DNA of 64,000 nucleotides, taken from an uncultured Selenomonadaceae bacterium (GTDB lineage: Bacteria > Bacillota > Negativicutes > Selenomonadales > Selenomonadaceae). The position numbers were made by a program, and so were the translations under genes. How positions within the stretch are numbered: position 1 is the stretch's first letter; the number at the start of each line of letters is the position of its first letter. Shown here piece by piece: positions 1 through 8,651 of the stretch. The stretch lies in the NCBI GenBank assembly GCA_905233135.1, contig CAJOCQ010000007.1, forward strand, positions 1 to 64,000, in the 5' to 3' direction. The notes below the pieces were generated by a model, which saw nothing but the letters and a program-made list of their open reading frames with translations, was not told the DNA's origin and did not search any database.

Positions 1-97
1 TGACAAAGATTTGGAGAAAACAATTTCTTCGCAAGAGGCTATGATTAAAATCTCACATATTCACACCCTTCTTAAACGCTTGTGAATACAGCTTCTC

Positions 98-522
98 AAT
101 AATATTTCATCGCGTCACCAATCTTTCTCTGAAAGAGGCTCGCCTTTCAATAATATTTCATCGCCTCACCAATCTTTCTCTGAAAGAGGCTCGCCTTTCA
201 ATAACATTTCATCGCGTCACCAATCTTTTCCTGAAAGAGGCTCCACTTTCAATAACATTTCAACACGTCATAAATCTTTCTCTGAAAGAGGCTCCACTTT
301 CAATAACATTTCATCGCGTCATAAATCTTTCTCTGAAAGAGGCTCCACTTTCAATAACATTTCAACGCCTCACCAATCTTTTTGCTAAAAGAGGCTCCAC
401 TTTCAATAATATTTCATCGCGTCATACATCTTTTTCTGAAAGAGGCTCCACTTTCAATAACATTTCATCGCCTCACCAATCTTTTCCTGAAAGAGGTTCC
501 ACTTTCAATAATATTTCAACAC
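98..522. repeat. 51-bp tandem repeat array (8 copies plus a partial)
   Basis: Eight direct repeats start at 98, 149, 200, 251, 302, 353, 405 and 456, and a truncated ninth starts at 507. All are 51 bp except the sixth, which is 52 bp. Every copy holds a short inverted repeat, TGAAAG ... CTTTCA around an 8-nt loop (imperfect in copy 6). The period is a multiple of three, so long stop-free stretches exist: one frame reads a 17-residue unit of the type NNISSRHQSFSERGSTF from 86 to a stop at 386, where the extra base of copy 6 shifts it. No convincing start codon or ribosome site precedes it. I read it as a non-coding hairpin array in the leader of the exporter operon; decayed coding repeats are the alternative. 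Confidence 0.85.
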
Positions 523-556
523 CATTCTAAAATTTTATTGCGAAAGGAGATTTCCT

Positions 557-1714
557 TTGAAAAAATTATATATTATCGCCCTCGTTCTTATACTTATCTG
601 CGCAGGCGCACTTATCGCTTACGGCACTTATTTAAATAAAGCCGGCGAACAACAAATTGCTACCAGGATGGCTACTCGCGCCGTTCCCGTCAACGCCGCT
701 CTTGCCAAAAACCGCAATATTTTCCCCGCTTTCAACCTTAGCACCGTTAATCTTACTTCCAACGATGTTGCCGACGCCGTTGCTCTTATCGACGGCAGGA
801 TTGACGCCGCCTTTGTTCAAAAAAATTCCCCCGTACGACAAGGACAAATTCTTTTCCAAATCGTTAATGAAGATATTCCCATTAAAATTAAAGCCGCTGA
901 CGCCGCCATTGCACGCGCGCAGGCTCAACTCTTTCAGGCTAATAATTCTTTCAACCGTTACCAACGCCTTAAGGATAAAAACGCTACTTCTCTTGAAAAG
1001 TACGATGAAGCCAGACTTAATTTCGAAGCCGCGCAGGCCGCTCTTAACGAGGCGCAGGCTAATAAGGCTCAATATCTTGTGCAATCTGACAGGCAAAACG
1101 TTACTTCGCCCATTGACGGTCAAATTTTAATCCTTTATAAACAAATCGGTTCTTTCGTTACCGCAGGTACGCCCGTGGCTCTTGTCGGCGATTTTTCTAC
1201 TCTTTACTTTTCTACAACTTTTAATGTTTCCCTTCAAAATATTCAAATCGGCGATATTTTCAACCTCAAGTTCCACAATTCCAATTTTACTAAGGCTTAC
1301 GATACTGATTTTGCCCCCGGCAATTTGGGCGATGAGCAAATTTTCCCCGCCGCTATTGCCGATATTTCGCCTCCTCTTAATCAGCCCGCTTCCTTGCGCA
1401 AAATTATTTTCAAAGTCGATAATTCCGCAGGTATCCTTGAACAGCAGTCTTATAATTCCGTTCAACTTGTTCGCAACAAGCCGCTTTACGCTTTAACTGT
1501 TCCGATTTCTGCCGTGCTTGACAATCAGGTTTTTGTTGTTGAAAATGATAAAATTTTCCGCCGCGCTGTTTCTACCGGTGCCAATGACGGCTCTTTTATT
1601 GAAGTTACTGCAGGCTTGCGCGAAGGCGAAATTGTTGTTACTTCCCCGCGCGATAATCTTTCCGATGGTTTAAATGTTTCTGTTTCTTTAGGCGGTGATT
1701 CTCTTGCAAAGTGA
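557..1714 (+). CDS. HlyD/RND-type periplasmic adaptor, first gene of the NHLM-type export operon
   Basis: A membrane-fusion adaptor that would bridge the inner-membrane ABC exporter to the outer envelope. It is 385 aa with one N-terminal membrane anchor (about residues 4-25), a biotinyl-lipoyl-like half motif (VRQGQILFQI), an Ala/Gln-rich coiled-coil hairpin (about 110-180), then a beta-barrel region and a C-terminal segment typical of HlyD/AcrA-family adaptors. The start is TTG at 557, with AAGGAG at 544-549. It overlaps the next adaptor gene. Codons here end strongly in pyrimidines. The family assignment is firm; its pairing with this particular exporter is inferred from operon position. 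Confidence 0.8.
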   Translation: MKKLYIIALVLILICAGALIAYGTYLNKAGEQQIATRMATRAVPVNAALAKNRNIFPAFNLSTVNLTSNDVADAVALIDGRIDAAFVQKNSPVRQGQILFQIVNEDIPIKIKAADAAIARAQAQLFQANNSFNRYQRLKDKNATSLEKYDEARLNFEAAQAALNEAQANKAQYLVQSDRQNVTSPIDGQILILYKQIGSFVTAGTPVALVGDFSTLYFSTTFNVSLQNIQIGDIFNLKFHNSNFTKAYDTDFAPGNLGDEQIFPAAIADISPPLNQPASLRKIIFKVDNSAGILEQQSYNSVQLVRNKPLYALTVPISAVLDNQVFVVENDKIFRRAVSTGANDGSFIEVTAGLREGEIVVTSPRDNLSDGLNVSVSLGGDSLAK

Positions 1715-2660
1715 TTCTATTTTTTCAAAAGAGGCTTTGGACAAATTACGTTCGCCCGAAAAGCTCGATACTATGTTAAAAATTACCACCCCTGTTACTT
1801 GGCTTGCTTTAATTGCTATTCTTGTACTGCTTTTTTCGGTTGTACTTTGGTCGATTTTCGGCGCGTTCACTACCAAGGCGCAGGGCGTCGGCTTAATTAT
1901 GGATTCGGCAGGCTTGCAGAATATTTCGCACGTTGCTACCGGCAAAATTGCCAAGCTTTTCGTTAAGCCCGGCACTGTCGTTAAACGCGGCACTCTTATT
2001 GCTCAATTGGTGCAAGCTGACCAAGCCGCCGATACTTCCCTTGCCAAATACGGCGTTGAGCTTGCTTCTTCCGACCGCGATGCTTTTAACCGCGCCTACC
2101 AACTTAATTCCAAAGAATATCAACTTGCCGTTGCTGAAAATGTTTTCAGTGATTTTGACGGCGTTATTTCTGAAGTTATGGTGGACGAGGGTTCTATTGT
2201 TCCTGCCGGAAATCCTATTTGCAGCGTCCGCATTACTCATAACATTGACGAACTTTCCGGCTTATTGTACATTTCTCTTGACAATGCCAAGCGCGTTGAA
2301 CCCGGTATGACCATTCAAATTGCTCCCAATGGCGTTGATACTTCTCAAAGCGGCTCGCTTCTTGGCGTTGTGCGCAGTATTTCCGATTATCCTATTTCTG
2401 CGCAGGGCATTTCCCAACATCTTGGTAACCAGCAGCTTGCTTCTTTTGTTCTTCAGCAGCTTAACGGCGCGGTTATGGAAGTGGCTTTTGACCTTGTCAA
2501 GGACGCTGATTCCCCCAGCGGTTACCTTTGGACTTCTGTTGTTGGCGAACATAAGCCTGTTTCGCCCGGTACTTTTTGCTCTGCTTCCATTATTGTTGAA
2601 CGCAAGCCGCCCATTCAGAAAGTTTTCTACAAATTTTCTCAATGGCTTAGGAGCAGATAA
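1704..2660 (+). CDS. NHLM bacteriocin system secretion protein (HlyD family)
   Basis: Second membrane-fusion protein of the operon, of the kind found in nitrile-hydratase-leader-type (NHLM) microcin export cassettes. The N-terminus (SKEALDKLRSPEKLD) followed by one transmembrane helix at about residues 30-52 is characteristic of that family; lipoyl-like halves and a beta-barrel follow. The coiled coil is very short compared with ordinary HlyD. A GTG at 1695 is possible, but TTG at 1704 has a better-spaced ribosome site (AGGCGG, 8 nt away), giving about 318 aa. The gene overlaps its upstream neighbour by 11 nt and is followed 2 nt later by the peptidase-exporter gene, so translation is probably coupled. 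Confidence 0.8.
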   Translation: MQSDSIFSKEALDKLRSPEKLDTMLKITTPVTWLALIAILVLLFSVVLWSIFGAFTTKAQGVGLIMDSAGLQNISHVATGKIAKLFVKPGTVVKRGTLIAQLVQADQAADTSLAKYGVELASSDRDAFNRAYQLNSKEYQLAVAENVFSDFDGVISEVMVDEGSIVPAGNPICSVRITHNIDELSGLLYISLDNAKRVEPGMTIQIAPNGVDTSQSGSLLGVVRSISDYPISAQGISQHLGNQQLASFVLQQLNGAVMEVAFDLVKDADSPSGYLWTSVVGEHKPVSPGTFCSASIIVERKPPIQKVFYKFSQWLRSR

Positions 2661-2662
2661 TT

Positions 2663-4840
2663 ATGCTTGATTTTATATTAAATTTTTTCAAAAACAAATA
2701 CCGCGTCAAGGTTCCTACTATTTTACAAATGGAGGCTACTGAATGCGGCGCAGCTTCTCTTTCTATGATTTTTGCTCATTACGGTTTATGGCTCCCGCTC
2801 GAAACTGTAAGAATTGAATGCGGCGTAAGCCGTGACGGCTCTAAGGCTAGTTTTATTTTACGCGCCGCGCGTCATCGCGGCTGCCAAGCCAACGGCTATA
2901 AATTTTCCGCCGACAGAATTAAAGAACTTAATATTTTCCCGCTGATTATTCACTGGGAATTTAATCATTTCGTTGTCCTTGAAGGGATTAAAGGCGACAC
3001 GGTTTATTTGAATGACCCCGCTACAGGCAGGCGCACTGTTCAATGGAAAGATTTTCGCACTTCGTATACGGGCGTTGCTTTGAATATTGTACCGGGCGAA
3101 AATTTTAAAAAGGAAGGCGCACGCTTCAACGTTTTTAAAGAAGTTGCCAAAAAACTTTTGCACGATAAGCCCGCGCTGGTTTTTATTTTGCTTTTAAATT
3201 TGGGTATGATAATTCCCGGCTTGGCGTCGCCTGTCTTCACTCAAATTTTTATGGACGATATTTTGACGAAAAAGCACCCCGATTGGTTTTTTAATTTTAT
3301 GTTGGCAATGACGGTATCGTTTATAGTTTGCGGGGTAATGTCATTTTTGCAGGCGGTAATTTTGACGCGGTGGCAACGCAAATTGACGCTTGCGGATTCG
3401 TCAAGTTTTTTTTGGCATTTGTTAAAACTGCCAATGCAATTTTTCCAGCAACGCTACGCGGCGGAAGTTGCAAGCCGCGTAACTTTCAATGAATCTGTTG
3501 CAGGCGTACTTTCGGGACCTGCCGCAACTGCAGTTTTAGATTTATTGGTTGCCGTATTTTATTTATTGTTGCTGTTGCAATATGACGTTACTTTAACATT
3601 AATCGGCGTAGCGTTCAGTGCGCTGGATCTTGTAGTATTTTTTGCACTGCGCCGACATTTGACTGATTTAAATATGAAGATTCAGCAAGACGCGGGCAAA
3701 TGTTACGGCGTTACTATGAATGGGCTTTCTATGATTGAGACTATTAAGGCTACTGGCGCGGAAGCGGATTTTTTTGCGAAGTGGGCGGGCTACAAAACCA
3801 AAGTGCTTGCCGCTTCGCAAGACGCCGCGCTATGGTCTATGACTGCTACTATCATTCCTACTCTTCTTGGCGGCATTAACGGCGCGCTGATTATGACGCT
3901 TGGCGGCTTTTCCATTATGGACGGCGCGCTTACTGCCGGTATGTTTATGGCTTTTCAATCGCTTATGGGCTCTTTCCAAGCTCCTGTCAATGCTCTTTTG
4001 GGCTTAGGCTCCACCTTGCAATCTACTGAAATGCAGATGCAACGCCTTAATGACGTTCTTAACTTCCCTGCCGAAAAGACTAATTCTACCGCCGACTTTA
4101 ACTCTCATTTAAAGGGCGAACTTCAACTCAAAGACATTACTTTCGGCTATTCCCCGTTGGACAAGCCGCTCATTACCGACTTCAATTTACACCTCAAGCC
4201 GGGTCGTTGGGTAGCTATTGTTGGTGCCAGCGGCAGCGGCAAGAGTACTGTTGCCAAGCTTGTTACCGGTTTATATAACATTTGGGCGGGCGACATCCTT
4301 TTTGACGGCAGACCTCGTACTGATTATGATCCTACTGCTTTTCATAATAGTATTGCTGCCGTTGACCAAGATATTTTCTTATTTAGCGGCGATGTCAATC
4401 ACAACATTTCGCTCTTTGACGATTCCATACCGAAGGCTGACATTATTCAAGCCGCTAAGGACGCCTGTATTTTTGACGACATTACCGCGCTTGATAAAGG
4501 CTTTGATTCTACTGTTTCTGAAGGCGGCTTTAATTTTAGTGGCGGTCAACGCCAACGTTTAGAGATTGCTCGCGCCTTGGCTGTTAATCCTTCACTTCTC
4601 ATTCTTGACGAGGCTACCAGTGCTCTTGACCCTGTTACTGAATTAAACATTCTTCAAAACATTCGCAGGCGCGGTTGCAGCTGTTTAATTGTTGCTCACC
4701 GCCTTAGCACTATTCGCGACGCTGATGAAATTATTGTTCTTCAACGCGGCAGGATTATTGAACGCGGTACTCACCAACAACTTATCGACTCACGCGGATA
4801 TTATTTTTCGCTGATACAGGAGCGTGATACTGATGAATAA
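2663..4840 (+). CDS. NHLM-type peptidase-containing ABC exporter (C39 peptidase/permease/ATPase)
   Basis: A 725-aa bacteriocin exporter that would cut leader peptides at a double-glycine-type site and export the core. Domains in order: C39 peptidase (about 1-140) with Gln22, catalytic Cys28 in ATECGAA, His in NHFVVLEG near residue 100 and Asp in LNDPATG; an ABC membrane domain (about 160-450); an ATPase domain with Walker A GASGSGKST near 520, signature FSGGQRQR near 630 and Walker B LLILDEATS. All catalytic residues are present. The start ATG has AGGAG upstream. The gene overlaps the next exporter gene by 8 nt. Codon use swings from pyrimidine-ending to purine-ending and back within the gene. 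Confidence 0.9.
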   Translation: MLDFILNFFKNKYRVKVPTILQMEATECGAASLSMIFAHYGLWLPLETVRIECGVSRDGSKASFILRAARHRGCQANGYKFSADRIKELNIFPLIIHWEFNHFVVLEGIKGDTVYLNDPATGRRTVQWKDFRTSYTGVALNIVPGENFKKEGARFNVFKEVAKKLLHDKPALVFILLLNLGMIIPGLASPVFTQIFMDDILTKKHPDWFFNFMLAMTVSFIVCGVMSFLQAVILTRWQRKLTLADSSSFFWHLLKLPMQFFQQRYAAEVASRVTFNESVAGVLSGPAATAVLDLLVAVFYLLLLLQYDVTLTLIGVAFSALDLVVFFALRRHLTDLNMKIQQDAGKCYGVTMNGLSMIETIKATGAEADFFAKWAGYKTKVLAASQDAALWSMTATIIPTLLGGINGALIMTLGGFSIMDGALTAGMFMAFQSLMGSFQAPVNALLGLGSTLQSTEMQMQRLNDVLNFPAEKTNSTADFNSHLKGELQLKDITFGYSPLDKPLITDFNLHLKPGRWVAIVGASGSGKSTVAKLVTGLYNIWAGDILFDGRPRTDYDPTAFHNSIAAVDQDIFLFSGDVNHNISLFDDSIPKADIIQAAKDACIFDDITALDKGFDSTVSEGGFNFSGGQRQRLEIARALAVNPSLLILDEATSALDPVTELNILQNIRRRGCSCLIVAHRLSTIRDADEIIVLQRGRIIERGTHQQLIDSRGYYFSLIQERDTDE

Positions 4841-7475
4841 GACTTTGCACGCGGGCGAACGCTTTATTTTTAATGAATACTATACTTTTTCTATACTTAC
4901 GCGCGGCTCTTTGGAAGTGTACGCGCTTGGCTCTTCCCGCAGAGAATTTTTAATTGAACTTAAAGCGGGCGGCGCGGTTTTTCCTTCGCTTGACGATTTT
5001 AAAGAGATTGAATTTGAAGTTTACGCAGTTGAAGACAGCGAATTGGAATTTTTTAATTGGAATGAGTTTGCTGAAGAAAAACTGCGCGAATTGATGTTAA
5101 ATTGGTTTTCGGAATTAGTAAAAATTGAATGGATTGAACTTTTACTGCTTAAAGGCGACGACACTTTAATAAAGTGGCAAGAAAGAACAATTTTTAATGA
5201 CGCGCCGCTTTTTGAAACTTTTCGAGACAATCAGGGAATATTATCAATGCTTTTGGGGACGCGCCTTAAAGCGGCTGACAAAAGATTTGAACGGCGGCTT
5301 AAACTTCGCAACACCAATGAAAATTTTTTGGTTGAAACGGGAATAAGCAACTTAATCGGCGAACAATTTACAGTTCCCGCAAATTCAGGCAAAGTCGAAG
5401 AAGTAACTTTCATTGTGCGTCAAGTTGCAAAGGCTCTTTCTATGCCGCAAGATAATATTAATATTTCTGTTGAAGTTTCGCGAAAATTAACCAAGCAAAA
5501 AATTATTGAACGCCTGCTTGAAAGGGGCGGAATGTTTTGGCGCAAAATCGAATTGGAGCCTGATTGGTACAAAAATGACAGCGGCGTTTTTATCGGCGAA
5601 TATAAAGAACACCTCGCTGCTTTTATTCCAAAAAATCCCGAATCTTACAAAGTTGTTACAGTCGAAGGCGAATTTGATATTGACGATGCACTCGCGCAGG
5701 ACTTAAACAAGAACGCTTTAATGTGTTACGGCGGTTTCACTTTGCCGAAAATGAAAATTTTAGATTTATTAAAATATATCATTCGGCAATGTTGGAAAGT
5801 AGATTATAAAACAGTTTTGTTAATCGGCGTCTTCAGCGGCTTAATCCCGCTCGTTATGCCCATTGTTACTGAAACAATTTTTGCTGATATAATCCCAATT
5901 TTAGACAGACAAGGATTGGCAACTGTTACGCAGGTAACGTTAATAACTTCCTTCACAATGGCAAGTTTGGGAATTGTACGAACAATAGCAGTAATGAGAA
6001 TAACAACGCGAATCGATATGTCGGCAGAGGCGGCACTTTGGGGGCGTCTTTTAAGATTGCCTACAGATTTTTTCAGAAAATTTACGGCGGGCGAATTAGC
6101 TTCAAGAATGGGCGGCTTAGGTGTTATCAAAGGCTTAGTAAGTCCTGAATTTATAGCGTCAGTCTTTTCGCTGCTGTTTTCATTTTGGAGCCTGTTTTTA
6201 ATGTGCTACTACAGCATAAAGCTGACGGCGGTAGCGGTAGTAGTGTGGTTGATATATTGCATAATCACGGCGTTTATATATAGGCGAGTGTTGAGTTACC
6301 AGCGGGAATTGATAAAAGCGACGAACGCAGAAGCTGGGCGAGTGCAACAGATATTTGCGGGACTGGGGAAGTTCAAAGAGCACGGTGCGGAAAAGACGGC
6401 GTACTGGTTATGGAGCGAAGTATTTGGAGAGACGTGGAAATGGAATTTAGCGTTGCGCTGGCAAGCGAATTACAATGGTATAATAGGTAGCATCCAACCG
6501 TTTATCTTAAATATGGCGTTATACTATTTTGCGGTGTACGGAATGGAAGAGATAGTGAATGGGCAGCGGGTGCAAGGTATAACGTACGCGCAATTCATAG
6601 CGTTTAGCGCGGCGTTTACGGCGTTTAACGGGACGCTGAATGGTTTTATCCCATTGGTAGGACAATATTTTGCGATACAACCGCAGTTGGAGAATATGAA
6701 GCCGATCTTGGAAGAGAAGCCAGAAGCGTACACAGAAAAGACGGAAGCGGGGCCGTTAAGCGGAGCGATAGAGTTTAGGGACGTGAAATTCAGCTACGAA
6801 AACGGTGTAGAAGTATTACACGGGATAAGTTTTAAAGTGAGAGCAGGGGAAAATTTAGCGATAGTGGGAAAAAGCGGAAGCGGAAAGAGTACGTTGGTGA
6901 GATTACTGCTGGGCTTTGAAAAGGCGCAAAAGGGAAGTATTTTTTACGACAGTTACGAAATGGGGGAAGTGAATTTACCGTCGATAAGGCGGCAGTTGGG
7001 AGTAGTGTTGCAGAACGGGCAATTAATGACGGGTGACATTTTTACAAACATAGTAGGGACAAGCAATTTGACGCAAGACGACGCTTGGCGCGCGGCGCAA
7101 ATGGCAGGAATTGCAGATGATATTTCAATGATGCCGATGGGTATGCAGACGGTCATTTCCGAAGGTTCAAGCAATATTTCAGGCGGGCAACGCCAAAGAA
7201 TTTTAATTGCGCGCGCCCTTGCCAATAACCCGTCAATCTTGATTTTCGACGAGGCAACCTCCGCGCTTGACAACCGCACTCAAGCTATTGTTACTAAAAG
7301 CCTTGAAAGTTTAAAAGCTACAAGAATTATCGTGGCGCACCGCCTTTCGACTATTCGCAACTGCGACAGAATTATTGTTATGGACAGCGGGCGAATTGTT
7401 GAAAGCGGCACTTTTGATGAACTCGTTGCAAAGGGCGGAATTTTTTATACACTTGTACAACGTCAAATGGCTTAA
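4833..7475 (+). CDS. NHLM-type ABC exporter, ATP-binding/permease without peptidase
   Basis: Second ABC exporter of the NHLM cassette, about 880 aa, presumably pairing with the peptidase-bearing exporter. The N-terminal ~320 residues form the large soluble domain typical of this subfamily and carry no C39 catalytic residues. A membrane domain spans about 330-610. The ATPase domain has Walker A GKSGSGKST near 677, signature ISGGQRQR and Walker B ILIFDEATSAL. ATG at 4833 is preferred over GTG at 4824 because AGGAG lies 10 nt before it. From about 6000 to 7080 synonymous codons are almost all purine-ending (GCG, ATA, GTA, AAG), unlike the gene's ends. The structured repeat at 7531 follows. Confidence 0.88.
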   Translation: MNKTLHAGERFIFNEYYTFSILTRGSLEVYALGSSRREFLIELKAGGAVFPSLDDFKEIEFEVYAVEDSELEFFNWNEFAEEKLRELMLNWFSELVKIEWIELLLLKGDDTLIKWQERTIFNDAPLFETFRDNQGILSMLLGTRLKAADKRFERRLKLRNTNENFLVETGISNLIGEQFTVPANSGKVEEVTFIVRQVAKALSMPQDNINISVEVSRKLTKQKIIERLLERGGMFWRKIELEPDWYKNDSGVFIGEYKEHLAAFIPKNPESYKVVTVEGEFDIDDALAQDLNKNALMCYGGFTLPKMKILDLLKYIIRQCWKVDYKTVLLIGVFSGLIPLVMPIVTETIFADIIPILDRQGLATVTQVTLITSFTMASLGIVRTIAVMRITTRIDMSAEAALWGRLLRLPTDFFRKFTAGELASRMGGLGVIKGLVSPEFIASVFSLLFSFWSLFLMCYYSIKLTAVAVVVWLIYCIITAFIYRRVLSYQRELIKATNAEAGRVQQIFAGLGKFKEHGAEKTAYWLWSEVFGETWKWNLALRWQANYNGIIGSIQPFILNMALYYFAVYGMEEIVNGQRVQGITYAQFIAFSAAFTAFNGTLNGFIPLVGQYFAIQPQLENMKPILEEKPEAYTEKTEAGPLSGAIEFRDVKFSYENGVEVLHGISFKVRAGENLAIVGKSGSGKSTLVRLLLGFEKAQKGSIFYDSYEMGEVNLPSIRRQLGVVLQNGQLMTGDIFTNIVGTSNLTQDDAWRAAQMAGIADDISMMPMGMQTVISEGSSNISGGQRQRILIARALANNPSILIFDEATSALDNRTQAIVTKSLESLKATRIIVAHRLSTIRNCDRIIVMDSGRIVESGTFDELVAKGGIFYTLVQRQMA

Positions 7476-7530
7476 ATTTTAGGTTTCAGGTATCAGGTTT
7501 CAGGTTTTAGGTTTTAGGGAACTGAAAAAA

Positions 7531-7707
7531 CCGCCCGTCACTAAAGCCGCCGCGCGCGGTAACTCAGATGCGTCAGAAAAATTAGAGGTCCCAAAGGGGA
7601 CCGCCTGTTACTAAGTGCGTACAGAAACCGAGCGGCCCTGACGGGCGGCGAGTTTTTTTCTTTTAGGTGGCTTTTCTTTTTTTACAAAAAAAGAAAAACC
7701 ACATTTA
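7531..7707 (+). repeat. Structured intergenic element, copy 1
   Basis: Terminal inverted repeats CCGCCCGTC (7531-7539) and GACGGGCGG (7640-7648) close a roughly 118-nt fold with an internal hairpin GGTCCC-AAAG-GGGACC (7587-7602), followed by a T tract. A second hairpin closed by GTGG/CCAC then ends in ACATTTA (to about 7707). A second copy lies at 21551-21726. Positions that differ between the copies keep base pairing. It may act as a large terminator for the export operon. Directly before it, 7480-7520 holds degenerate repeats of the TTAGGTTTCAGG type. Confidence 0.75.
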
Positions 7708-7774
7708 AAAAAATTTTTGCTTCGGAAAAAGAAAGTACATTTATAAATTTAATAATTTAAACATAAAAAAAATT

Positions 7775-7799
7775 ACCGTCGAAAATTCGGCGGTTTTTT
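7775..7799 (+). terminator. Rho-independent terminator
   Basis: Short stem CCGTCG / CGGCGG (with a wobble) around AAAATT followed by six T, lying between the export operon's repeat region and the sigma-factor gene. Confidence 0.55.
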
Positions 7800-7855
7800 G
7801 TTGCAGGAAAAAATTTATTGGCGGCGAAAATTTTTCTGTGAAATGAGGTAGATTT

Positions 7856-8416
7856 ATGGAAAAAAGTATGGCTTACTGGAATAACTTGGCGGTTGAATCC
7901 ATAACCGACGAAAACGCTTTTACCGAACTTTACAATCATTTTTTCCCGCGCGTGTACAAATTTCTTTTGGCTAAAACTGCCAACGCCGATATTGCAGACG
8001 AAATTGTCAGCAACACTTTTCTAAAAATGTATGAACACCTTAAAGAATACAATTCCAAAAGAGCGGCTTTTTCGACGTGGCTTTATCGTATCGCCGAAAA
8101 CGAATTAAAAATGTTTTGGCGTTCCAATTACCGTCGCACAGAACACGAAGAAGAATTTGACGAAGAATTTGACCCCGCTGCGCCCGAATTTCAAGAACCC
8201 GAAAATATTTTTTTGCAATCTGAAAGAGAAATTCAAATTCGCCGCGCTCTCGAAAAGCTCTCCGAACGCGAAAGAAAAATTATAGAAATGACTTATTGGC
8301 TCAATTATCCGCCGCGCAAAATTGCTGAAGTTTTGGATATGACGCCAAATCACGTTAGTGTTGTCCTTAAACGCGCAAAAGCAAATTTAAAAAATTTTCT
8401 TGACCCTGCCGCTTGA
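7856..8416 (+). CDS. ECF-like RNA polymerase sigma factor
   Basis: A 186-aa sigma-70 family protein. Region 2 is seen at about residues 22-65 (LYNHFFPRVYKFLLAKT ... IVSNTFLKMYEHL), then an acidic linker rich in Glu and Asp, then region 4 at about 120-180 with the helix-turn-helix segment IAEVLDMTPNHVSVVLKRAK. No anti-sigma gene is visible next to it. It sits between the bacteriocin export operon and the candidate precursor peptide, so control of one or both is plausible but not shown. The start is ATG with GAGGT upstream; an in-frame ATG four codons later is possible. Confidence 0.85.
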   Translation: MEKSMAYWNNLAVESITDENAFTELYNHFFPRVYKFLLAKTANADIADEIVSNTFLKMYEHLKEYNSKRAAFSTWLYRIAENELKMFWRSNYRRTEHEEEFDEEFDPAAPEFQEPENIFLQSEREIQIRRALEKLSERERKIIEMTYWLNYPPRKIAEVLDMTPNHVSVVLKRAKANLKNFLDPAA

Positions 8417-8493
8417 CTTTCAATAAAAATCTGTTAAAATGAAACTGAAAAAAATATGAAAGTTCATCGTAAAAAATTTAAAAATGCTAGTCT

Positions 8494-8575
8494 AGGGACA
8501 GTCTTAAAAGACGCCCTTTCTAAAAAATAACACTAACTGATCGTAGCTCGGCTGAAAAGTCGGGCATTTTATTTT
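8494..8575 (+). ncRNA. Possible small structured RNA ending in a terminator
   Basis: Two hairpins follow each other: AGGG...CCCT enclosing GTCTT/AAGAC (8494-8517), and GCTCGGC-TGAAAA-GTCGGGC (8546-8565) followed by a T-rich tail. The second is a plausible Rho-independent terminator for the sigma-factor transcript. The first, with the conserved-looking spacer between them, could belong to a small RNA. I could not match it to a known riboswitch class by eye. Confidence 0.4.
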
Positions 8576-8596
8576 GCAAAAAAATTTTTTTCAGGC

Positions 8597-8626
8597 TGTC
8601 ATAATTTTAATTTTGCGGCGTATAAT
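8597..8626 (+). promoter_or_regulatory. Putative promoter of the 86-aa peptide gene
   Basis: A perfect -10 box TATAAT at 8621-8626, preceded at about 18 nt by a weak -35-like TGTCAT at 8597-8602. It is 20-odd nt upstream of the peptide gene, so that gene probably has its own start of transcription. Confidence 0.5.
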
Positions 8627-8651
8627 ATAGCAGAAAGAAAATTTTAAGGAG

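Noticed and set aside
98-522. CRISPR array
   Set aside because: The repeats are contiguous 51-bp units without unique spacers and there are no cas genes; it is a plain tandem array.
382-639. 85-aa open frame over the repeat array and the start of the HlyD gene
   Set aside because: It starts inside a repeat, has no ribosome site and runs out of frame into the adaptor gene; it comes from the multiple-of-three repeat length.
7856-8416. Dedicated anti-sigma factor next to the sigma gene
   Set aside because: No membrane-anchored or zinc-binding small gene was seen on either side.
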